From Frankiales bacterium (GTDB lineage Bacteria > Actinomycetota > Actinomycetes > Mycobacteriales > SCTD01), in NCBI GenBank assembly GCA_025966295.1, contig JAOPVD010000290.1:1-19184 (forward strand): a DNA stretch of 19,184 nucleotides, read 5' to 3'. The position numbers and the translations under genes are program-made. Positions 14,131 to 19,184 of this stretch are shown piece after piece. Every line of letters starts with the position of its first letter. Within the stretch, counting starts at the first letter, position 1. Below the pieces are notes generated by a model. The model was not told where the DNA came from, did not search any database, and was given only the letters and a program-made list of their open reading frames with translations.

Positions 14131-15509
14131 TGCTGGACCGACTCGGCGGCGTGCGGCGCGACCGAGGTCGCGGTGCCGGTCTCCTCGGTGAGCGGCTGTG
14201 CGATGAGGAACAGGCTGAACGCGGTGTAGGCCACCATCGCCACCAGCCACGGGTACTCGCTGCGGAGCGCCGCGCGCTCGCCGCGGGCCCGGCTGGCCAG
14301 GTGCTGGTGCGCGATGACCACGGCCACCACGTGAACGGCCACGATGACGACGACCGACAGGTACCAGAGCACGCCGTTGGGCAGCACGGTGGTGTTGGGC
14401 GTGAAGGTGCTCGTGGACGGCCCGAAGCCGGGGTTCTGCGCGAGCGGGTAGAGCAGTTGCAGGTTGACCGCGAGGTACTGCACGTAGTGCGCGACCAGGT
14501 AGCCGAAGGCGATGGGCACCAGGCTGGGCAGTAGGTCGGCGAGCGCGGCCACCGGCCTGGTCGGGAAGCCGCCGAGCCGGGCGGAGGCCGTAGCGAAGGC
14601 GGCGAACACCGCCAGCACCACGACCACCAGCACCACCAGCGACACGGTCCGCAGCAGCTCGATGCCGGCCTGGTCGCTGCCCAGAGCGGTGCGCTCGTAG
14701 CGGGCCCACTGCGGGGTGGCCAGCAGGCCGTCGAAGTTGATGCTGACCAGGAGCAGCAGGACGAACAGCACCCGGCTCAGGGACGCCTCGAACGGCACGT
14801 CGAGGCCGCCGGCGAAGCCGCGCCGGCCGGGGGCGCCGAACCGGAACCAGCCGAGCCGGCCCCAGGCGTTGAACAGCCCGGAGAACACCTCGCCGCGGGC
14901 CAGCCAGGCCGGCCCGAACAACAGGCCGAGGAAGAACGACAGCACGGCGTAGACGAGCAGGATGCCGCCGACGGCAGCGGGCTGGGTGGCGTCGAGGTTG
15001 AAGACCAGCTCACCGAGTACCAGCAGCACGAACAGTGCCACGGCCGGCCACCAGCCCAGGCCGCCCCACTCGAGTGGCTGCTTGCGGGCCAGCACCGCCG
15101 TGCGGAGCCGCTGGTCGTCGCCGAGCCGGGCCAGGTTGGCGAACGGGTTCCAGGGCCGCGTCCAGTCGCCGAGCAGCCCGCAGCTGAGCGGGAAGGCGAT
15201 CCAGAACACCACCCAGAACGCCAGCGGGGCGATGTTGTCCGACGTCTCCTGGGTCCCGCTGACGCCGACCACGGCGACGAGCAGCAGGACCGCGATGCTG
15301 ACCAGCGCGCTGACGGGCCGCAGCGGCGCCGGCGGCACGGTGTCGGGCGCCTCGATCGGGGGATGCGTGACCGGTCGCCGGCGGAGCACCAGCAGGAACG
15401 ACAGCAGCACCACCGCCGCGCCGCCGACGACGAACAGCCACAGCGGGATCGGGAGCTCGTAGCGCTCGCCGAAGGCATGGGCGAGCACGAGGGGGCCGTC
15501 CGGGGTCAT
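14127..15509 (-). CDS. Polytopic membrane protein of unknown function
   Basis: The 460-aa protein has about ten hydrophobic segments (near 21-43, 66-83, 93-113, 154-171, 179-203, 246-262, 287-309, 327-355, 380-401, 419-438). The N-terminus AHAFGERYELPIPLWLF and the loop GDWTRPWNPFANL resemble actinobacterial membrane proteins that databases sometimes label fenitrothion hydrolase; this is from memory and I give it low weight. Histidines within or beside late helices (His341, His393, His401, His403) could bind a metal or cofactor. ATG at 15509 has a weak ribosome binding site; TAGGCT nine nt upstream could be a -10 for a nearly leaderless transcript. It is coupled by GTGA to the exported protein downstream. 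Confidence 0.8.
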   Translation of the reverse strand: MTPDGPLVLAHAFGERYELPIPLWLFVVGGAAVVLLSFLLVLRRRPVTHPPIEAPDTVPPAPLRPVSALVSIAVLLLVAVVGVSGTQETSDNIAPLAFWVVFWIAFPLSCGLLGDWTRPWNPFANLARLGDDQRLRTAVLARKQPLEWGGLGWWPAVALFVLLVLGELVFNLDATQPAAVGGILLVYAVLSFFLGLLFGPAWLARGEVFSGLFNAWGRLGWFRFGAPGRRGFAGGLDVPFEASLSRVLFVLLLLVSINFDGLLATPQWARYERTALGSDQAGIELLRTVSLVVLVVVVLAVFAAFATASARLGGFPTRPVAALADLLPSLVPIAFGYLVAHYVQYLAVNLQLLYPLAQNPGFGPSTSTFTPNTTVLPNGVLWYLSVVVIVAVHVVAVVIAHQHLASRARGERAALRSEYPWLVAMVAYTAFSLFLIAQPLTEETGTATSVAPHAAESVQQ

Positions 15510-15530
15510 GGCGGCCAGCCTAGGTCGCCG

Positions 15531-15578
15531 GCACGCGGAGGGGCCCGCCAGCGACGCTGGCGGGCCCCTCCGTCGTGC
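15531..15578 (-). terminator. Strong hairpin terminator after the LPXTG protein gene
   Basis: GGAGGGGCCCGCCAGC (15537-15552) pairs perfectly with GCTGGCGGGCCCCTCC (15556-15571) across a three-nt loop. Pairing continues outward, with one bulged T, to GCACGC/GCGTGC-type ends, giving about 22 bp over 48 nt. It begins 7 nt past the stop at 15585 on the minus strand. There is no U-tract, as is common for actinobacterial hairpin terminators. Confidence 0.8.
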
Positions 15579-15584
15579 TGGCGC

Positions 15585-17105
15585 TCAGGTGCGGGTGCGG
15601 CGGCGCAGGACGACGGCCGTGCCGGCCATGCCGACGAGGACCACGGCGAGCAGCGGGAGGCTGTCACCGAGACCGGTGCGGGGCAGCTGACCGGGAGGGG
15701 TGACGCCCGGCGGGGTGCTGCCCGGAGGGGTGCTGCCGGGCGGCGTGACGGTCGGCGCCCAGACCGACAGCGCTGACACGGCGTCGGCCTGGCCGATGGC
15801 GATGGTCAGCAGGTCGGGGGCGATGGGGAGCCCGATGGTGACCTGGGCCGGCACGGCGTGCGCCTCGGCGAGGCGGCCGTCGGCGGAGACCTTCTGGGTC
15901 ACGGTGCCCTGCTGGATCAGCGAGGCGCCGCTGTTGAGCGTCTCGAGCAGGCCGGTGAGCTGTGCGAGCAGCGTGTTGAGGGCGCCGTCGAGGGCCTGCA
16001 CGGCGGGCCGCACCAGGATGTCGAGCGTCGTGCCGAGCAGGCTGCCGTCGAGCAGCCCCAGCGTGATGCCCTTGTCGGAGGCGATGACCTGGAGCAGGTC
16101 GCTGAGGGCGGTCGAGACCTTGACCTCGAGCAGTGTCGCGGAGGCGGCGCTGTTGGCCGCCGACTTCGTCAGCCCGGCCGTGGCCGAGGCGTTCGCCTCG
16201 GTCGCGGTGAGGGTCACCAGCCCGCCGAACACCTTGACGTTCGCGGCCGCGCTCCGGCCGGCCGCGGTGACGGCGCTGCTCGACGGTGCGATCGACTGGT
16301 CGGTGTCGAGGGCGCTGACCTCGACCAGCGCGCCGTCCAGGAGCTGGTCGGTGAGGACCTTGACCTGAGCCGGGAGCTCGGTGACGGCACCGGCGAGGGC
16401 CGCGCCGGACAGCGCCGGGGTGGCGATCTGCGCCGGGACGCCCGGCAGCACGCCGGCGAGCGGGTTCGGGATCGAGATGGAGGGCAGCGCGGGCAGCCCG
16501 GCGAGCACGCTGGTGACGGGGGCCGCCGTGCTGAGCAGGGTCGCCAACGCGCTGTTGAGCTGGGCCAGGGCCGTGTCCAGGGCATCGCCGAGGCCGAGGG
16601 CCCGCAGCGAGCCGAGCTGGACGTCGGCGAGGCTGCCGGAGGAGGTGGTGAGGCGCGAGAGCGGGTTCACGCCGGCGCTCTGGCCGCCGACGGTGAGGTC
16701 CAGGCCGAGCGGGTTGCTCGGCACCGCCACCACCGACCCGGTGTGGGCGCCCGGGTTCGCGAGGTCGGAGCTGAGGGTGCGGTTCAGCGGCGCGAACAGG
16801 GCGGCGAGCGGGCTGTCGGTGATCAGGCTGCCGCCGGCGAGGTAGGAGTTGGCCTCGGCGAGGTCGCCGGAGCCGCCCGGGCCGTGGATGGCCTGCGCGT
16901 CGGTGCCGAGCAGCGTGATGACGGCGGGGTTGGGGACGCCGGGCAGCGCGATCGGCAGCTGCAGCGCGACCTGGACGACGCCGGTCCGGGTCGACGCTTC
17001 GTAGATCATCTCGTCGCTCGCCGTGGCAGCCGAGGCCGCGCCGGCGGTGGCGGTGGTCAGCAAAGCCGTGGCCGCGGTGCACGCGGCGACTCGAGCGAAG
17101 CGCAT
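15585..17105 (-). CDS. Sortase-anchored (LPXTG) exported protein of unknown function
   Basis: 506-aa surface protein. A signal peptide (MRFARVAACTAATALLTTAT through AGAASA) is followed by a low-complexity domain of more than 400 residues rich in Ala, Leu, Ser, Thr, Val and Gly, with few charges and only the signal-peptide cysteine. The C-terminus has a Pro-rich repeat (PPGST-type units), LPRTG at 474-478, a hydrophobic helix and RRRTRT, a classic sortase signal. Segments such as NVKVFGGLVTLTATEANASA suggest a beta-rich adhesin or coat role, but I recognise no named domain with confidence. ATG at 17105 has AGAGGG upstream; the in-frame ATG at 17150 would put 15 polar residues before the signal peptide. 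No sortase gene is in the window. Confidence 0.87.
   Translation of the reverse strand: MRFARVAACTAATALLTTATAGAASAATASDEMIYEASTRTGVVQVALQLPIALPGVPNPAVITLLGTDAQAIHGPGGSGDLAEANSYLAGGSLITDSPLAALFAPLNRTLSSDLANPGAHTGSVVAVPSNPLGLDLTVGGQSAGVNPLSRLTTSSGSLADVQLGSLRALGLGDALDTALAQLNSALATLLSTAAPVTSVLAGLPALPSISIPNPLAGVLPGVPAQIATPALSGAALAGAVTELPAQVKVLTDQLLDGALVEVSALDTDQSIAPSSSAVTAAGRSAAANVKVFGGLVTLTATEANASATAGLTKSAANSAASATLLEVKVSTALSDLLQVIASDKGITLGLLDGSLLGTTLDILVRPAVQALDGALNTLLAQLTGLLETLNSGASLIQQGTVTQKVSADGRLAEAHAVPAQVTIGLPIAPDLLTIAIGQADAVSALSVWAPTVTPPGSTPPGSTPPGVTPPGQLPRTGLGDSLPLLAVVLVGMAGTAVVLRRRTRT
15687..15746 (-). repeat. 15-bp tandem repeat encoding the Pro-rich wall-spanning linker
   Basis: Four imperfect 15-bp units (for example GCTGCCCGGAGGGGT at 15717-15731 on the plus strand) encode PPGST/PPGVT-type pentapeptides just before the LPRTG motif. 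Copy-number change would alter linker length in frame. Confidence 0.75.
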
Positions 17106-17260
17106 GAGGTCCCTCTCAGGGCTTAGGCAGCTGGGCAACTTGGACCACATTGTTTGATCATCGTCCGGGTCTCGGCGGGCCTTTCCCGAAACTGACCGGC
17201 TACGTGGGCAAAGGTCGGACAGGTCGCAGGTGTCCGAGATGCCCGGCTCTGCACGGGCCG

Positions 17261-17301
17261 CGCTGCCGCGCTGTCAGCGCTGTCAGCGGCTGGCGGCAGC
17301 G
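17261..17301 (-). terminator. Possible hairpin at the 3' end of the MarR-type gene
   Basis: CGCTGCCGC (17261-17269) pairs with GCGGCAGCG (17293-17301) around a 23-nt loop that contains two copies of GCTGTCAGC. The right arm lies in the last codons of the regulator and the left arm beyond its stop. A U-tract is absent, so a terminator role is only inferred. Confidence 0.35.
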
Positions 17302-17729
17302 ATGACCCGCGAGAGCGCACCGTGCAGGGCGTGCAGCTCGGCGACCTCGACGCCGAGCCGTTCCACGACCGCGTACGGCACGGCCAGCGCCTTGCGCCGC
17401 AGGGCGCGCCCGGCGGGGCTGAGGGCCACGTCCAGCACCCGCTCGTCAGCCGCGCTGCGGGACCGGGTCACGTGCCCGGCGGCCTCCAGGCGCTTCAGCA
17501 GCGGCGACAGCGTGGCGGAGTCGAGGGCGAGCGCCTCGCTGAGGTCGCGCACCGACCGCGGCGAGCGGTCCCAGAGAGCGAGCATCACCAGGTACTGCGG
17601 GTGGGTGAGGCCGAGCGGCTCGAGCAGCGGCCGGTACAGCCCGATCACCGAGCGGGCGGCCACGGCCAGGGCGAAGCAGACCTGCCGGTCCAGGGCCAAC
17701 GGGTCCTCGCCCAGGTCCGGCCGAGCCAT
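17283..17729 (-). CDS. MarR family regulator, OhrR-like
   Basis: 148-aa winged-helix repressor. The N-terminal region LDRQVCFALAVAARSVIGLY, followed by RPLLEPLGLTHPQYLVMLALW, closely follows the OhrR pattern, including the redox-sensing Cys18 and Tyr32 after it. In OhrR proteins this Cys is oxidised by organic hydroperoxides and the repressor leaves DNA. The recognition helix region is SATLSPLLKRLEAAGHVTR and the wing is RSAADERVLDVALS. ATG at 17729 has GGGAG upstream. It is divergent from a small zinc-ribbon-like gene with a 21-bp palindrome between them, so autoregulation and control of that gene are likely. No ohr peroxidase gene is seen in the window, so the name ohrR is not assigned. Confidence 0.92.
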   Translation of the reverse strand: MARPDLGEDPLALDRQVCFALAVAARSVIGLYRPLLEPLGLTHPQYLVMLALWDRSPRSVRDLSEALALDSATLSPLLKRLEAAGHVTRSRSAADERVLDVALSPAGRALRRKALAVPYAVVERLGVEVAELHALHGALSRVIAAASR

Positions 17730-17747
17730 CGATCGCTCCCATCGCGC

Positions 17748-17768
17748 GTGTACGATTGGTTCGTACAC
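17748..17768. promoter_or_regulatory. Palindromic operator between MarR-type gene and zinc-ribbon gene
   Basis: Perfect 8-bp arms GTGTACGA and TCGTACAC are separated by TTGGT. The site lies 19 bp before the regulator start and 18 bp before the start of the divergent gene, so one dimer could cover both promoters. TACACT at 17764-17769 within the right arm could be the -10 of the plus-strand gene. Binding by the adjacent OhrR-like protein is inferred from position and symmetry. Confidence 0.78.
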
Positions 17769-17785
17769 TACTGAAGCGAGGGGCC

Positions 17786-17998
17786 ATGGCCAAGGACGCT
17801 GAGGGTCGCGGTTTCATCGAGCGGATGCTGTTCTCGGTGATGGGGCCGCCGCAGGTCGGCGACGTCAACGCGCCCATGAAGGAGCTCCCGCCGCGGCCGG
17901 TGGAGATCTGCCCCAAGTGCGGGCAGCCGCGGGACGACCACGAGGTGGTCCGCGAGCCGCGCCTCACCTACACGCGCTGCCCGGGGCCCCGGGACTGA
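17786..17998 (+). CDS. Small zinc-ribbon-like protein, conserved hypothetical
   Basis: 70-aa protein beginning MAKDAEGRGFIERMLFSVMG, then PPQVGDVNAPMKELPPRP. The C-terminal part has CPKCGQPRDDHEVVR and TYTRCP, giving three Cys and one His (C-X2-C, His, C) able to hold a zinc ion. Function is unknown; I believe similar short proteins occur in other actinobacteria. ATG at 17786 has GCGAGGGG upstream. It is divergent from the OhrR-like regulator and shares its palindromic operator, which suggests peroxide- or thiol-responsive expression. The stop is one nt from the stop of the convergent gene at 18000. Confidence 0.85.
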   Translation: MAKDAEGRGFIERMLFSVMGPPQVGDVNAPMKELPPRPVEICPKCGQPRDDHEVVREPRLTYTRCPGPRD

Positions 17999-17999
17999 C

Positions 18000-18377
18000 T
18001 CAGGCCTCCGGACCGAGCCAGCTGCCGTCGGCGGCCAGGCGGGCGATCCGGACGTGCAGGGCGGCCCGCTGGTGCAGCGCCGCCTGCACCGCCCGGTGCA
18101 GGCCGTCCTCCAGGTAGAGCTCGTCCTGCCAGTCGACGACGTGGCAGAACAGGTCGCCGAAGAACGTCGAGTCCTCGTCGAGCAGCACGTCCAGGCGCAG
18201 CTCGGCCTTCACGGTGATGAGCTCGGCCAGCAGCACCTGCCGCGGCGCCAGCCGCCCCCAGTCGCCGGCAGTGAGCCCGGGTGGCGGGTACGGGCGCTCG
18301 GTGAGCACGCCCTTGAAGACCTTGCCGCCGGAGGACGGTCGGCGCGCACGCGGCCGTCGCGCCGAGGGACCGGTCAT
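18000..18377 (-). CDS. Conserved hypothetical protein with DGLHR motif
   Basis: 125-aa soluble protein with a basic, disordered N-terminus (residues 1-20). The folded part contains DWGRLAPRQVLLAELITVKAEL, LLDEDSTFFGDLF, HVVDWQDELYLEDGLHRAV and RAALHVRI. The segment LYLEDGLHRAVQAAL resembles the DGxHR element of ParB/sulfiredoxin-like folds, but other parts of that family are not evident, so this is only a structural hint. I believe close relatives are widespread in actinobacteria as unnamed proteins. ATG at 18377 has GGAGG only one nt upstream, so the exact start is uncertain. It converges with the zinc-ribbon gene with one nt between stops. Confidence 0.78.
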   Translation of the reverse strand: MTGPSARRPRARRPSSGGKVFKGVLTERPYPPPGLTAGDWGRLAPRQVLLAELITVKAELRLDVLLDEDSTFFGDLFCHVVDWQDELYLEDGLHRAVQAALHQRAALHVRIARLAADGSWLGPEA

Positions 18378-18459
18378 GCCTCCAGGGTGTCATGTGCGGG
18401 AGCCAGGGTCAGGGGAGTGTCGCGCGTCGGTCCGTCACCAGGCGGGAACAGTCTGTGAG

Positions 18460-18609
18460 ATGACAGACGACAAGACCCGTGAGCGCCGGCGGGCACGCGA
18501 AGCACTGCTGGCCGACCGGGAGGCCGCGCAGCAGAGCCGCCAGCGTCGCCGCGTCACGCTCCGGCTGCCCCGGACGCTCCCGGCCCCGTCGGGCACCCGC
18601 CAGGGGTGA
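18460..18609 (+). CDS. Short basic ORF, hypothetical (49 aa)
   Basis: MTDDKTRERRRAREALLADREAAQQS is highly charged and helical-looking, followed by QRRRVTLRLPRTLPAPSGTRQG. No family is recognised. The ribosome binding site is poor (GTGAG directly before the ATG; GGCGGGA further up). Support comes from fitting the gap between a divergent gene and a downstream gene, Arg/Ala/Glu-rich composition typical of small actinobacterial proteins, and a hairpin (18598-18616) whose loop contains the stop codon. Confidence 0.5.
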   Translation: MTDDKTRERRRAREALLADREAAQQSRQRRRVTLRLPRTLPAPSGTRQG

Positions 18610-18616
18610 CCTGGCG
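18598..18616 (+). terminator. Small hairpin at the stop of the 49-aa ORF
   Basis: CGCCAGG (18598-18604) pairs with CCTGGCG (18610-18616) around a five-nt loop that holds the TGA stop. No T-run follows, so termination is only possible. Confidence 0.4.
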
Positions 18617-18678
18617 CTCGAGTGATACTCCGGCGAGTTGCCGTGACGCACGGTTGTCCTCGTCTACGGTAGATCGTC

Positions 18679-19184
18679 ATGCGCCCCGTCGTCCGCCAGC
18701 TCGCGCTGCTCATTGCTGCCCTGCTCGCCACGACGCTGCTCGGCGGCGCCGCCCCCGTCCGGGCCGACGAGGTGGCGACCGCCCAGGCCCGCGTGGACAA
18801 GCTGCAGGGGCTGGTCCAGCGGACCGCCGTGAAGCTCACCGCGGGCACCCGCGCCTACGAGCGCGACCAGGCAGCGCTGCGTGCCGCCGGCCGCGAGCTC
18901 GCCCGCAGCCAGCGCCGCATCGCCGCGGTCCGGGCTGAGGCCGCGGCCGGCGCCACCCGGCTCGACGCCCTCGCCCGGCAGATGTACATGCGGCCCGGCA
19001 GCGCGGCGGTCCACATCGCGGTCACGAAGGGACCGGAGGCCGTCCTCGACGCGTTGCAGATGTCCGACGCGGTCTCCCACGTCGCCGGCGACCAGACCCA
19101 GGTCATCCGGCGGGCGGTGGCCGCGCGGGTGCGGCTGCAGACCGAGCAGCAGCGCATCGCCCGGCTCACCGCCGAGGCCCGCGC
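18679..19184 (+). CDS. Exported coiled-coil protein, probably NlpC/P60- or LytM-type wall hydrolase (partial)
   Basis: The first 168 codons are present; the gene runs off the right edge. A signal peptide (MRPVVRQLALLIAALLATTL through PVRA) precedes a long Arg/Ala/Gln/Glu-rich coiled coil (VATAQARVDKLQGLVQRT onward). The stretch QMYMRPGSAAVHIAVTKGPE, then AVLDALQMSDAVSHVAG, matches the break between two helices in the PcsB-like coiled coils that precede peptidase domains in actinobacterial peptidoglycan hydrolases. The catalytic domain would lie beyond the window, so its class is a guess. No clear ribosome binding site is seen; TACGGT at 18665-18670 could be a -10 giving a nearly leaderless transcript. 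Confidence 0.78.
   Translation, partial: MRPVVRQLALLIAALLATTLLGGAAPVRADEVATAQARVDKLQGLVQRTAVKLTAGTRAYERDQAALRAAGRELARSQRRIAAVRAEAAAGATRLDALARQMYMRPGSAAVHIAVTKGPEAVLDALQMSDAVSHVAGDQTQVIRRAVAARVRLQTEQQRIARLTAEAR

Noticed and set aside
17270..17287. Two tandem copies of GCTGTCAGC as an operator or mobile-element scar
   Set aside because: Only two copies at the very end of a gene, within a potential hairpin loop; chance or a terminator component is enough to explain it.
17106..17320. Possible small gene (65 codons, minus strand) between the LPXTG gene and the MarR-type gene
   Set aside because: It overlaps the end of the regulator gene, has no ribosome binding site and has shadow-like composition. 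The 177-nt gap is more likely promoter and terminator sequence.
18000..18377. Antitoxin or toxin-antitoxin pair with the adjacent small ORFs
   Set aside because: The neighbouring small genes are convergent or divergent rather than co-transcribed with it, and no toxin fold motif is visible.

Overview
This is a window of very GC-rich DNA with strong third-position GC bias, many GTG starts and tight gene packing. It looks like chromosomal core and near-core sequence from an actinobacterium (Actinomycetota); I cannot name the genus. Supporting this are the rph–rdgB–tRNA-Leu–bcp order, an ergothioneine pair (EgtB/EgtD), DUF3618 and DUF4190 proteins, and a MarR/OhrR-type regulator. I see no insertion sequences, phage genes, rRNA or CRISPR. 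No stretch longer than 300 bases lacks a gene; the longest gaps are 177 nt (17106-17282) and 140 nt (4693-4832).

Layout. Positions 1-1462 (+): the end of a metallo-beta-lactamase-fold hydrolase, then RNase PH and the XTP/dITP pyrophosphatase. Positions 1463-1546 (-): tRNA-Leu(UAG), abutting the rdgB stop. Positions 1582-4692 (-): a zinc/manganese ABC importer (lipoprotein, ATPase, permease) followed 14 nt later by the peroxiredoxin Bcp, with a candidate metalloregulator operator upstream. A 14-bp-arm palindromic element (4754-4821) separates this from 4833-9107 (-), an operon of flavin disulfide oxidoreductase, DUF1684 protein, EgtB and EgtD. Positions 9176-11631 (+): a GH15 glucoamylase/trehalase-type hydrolase and a DUF3618 protein. 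Positions 11638-12147 (-): a proline-rich DUF4190 membrane protein.

Positions 12204-15509 are the least understood part. Two paralogous exported proteins with a C-terminal membrane anchor (about 230 aa each) face each other on opposite strands. One is translationally coupled to a CPBP intramembrane protease, the other to a ten-segment membrane protein of uncertain function. The paralogs still share a 90-bp DNA inverted repeat (79/90 identical by hand alignment). This is the best candidate for an undescribed system here.

Positions 15531-15578 hold a very strong hairpin terminator, followed by an LPXTG-type surface protein (15585-17105, -). Next is an OhrR-like regulator (17283-17729, -) divergent from a 70-aa zinc-ribbon-like protein (17786-17998, +), with a perfect 8-bp-arm palindrome between them. 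The window ends with a conserved hypothetical (18000-18377, -), a 49-aa basic ORF (18460-18609, +) and the start of an exported coiled-coil, probably cell-wall-hydrolase-type, protein (18679 onward, +).

Several themes recur: redox and thiol protection (Bcp, ergothioneine enzymes, flavin disulfide oxidoreductase, OhrR-like regulator), metal uptake, and the cell envelope.
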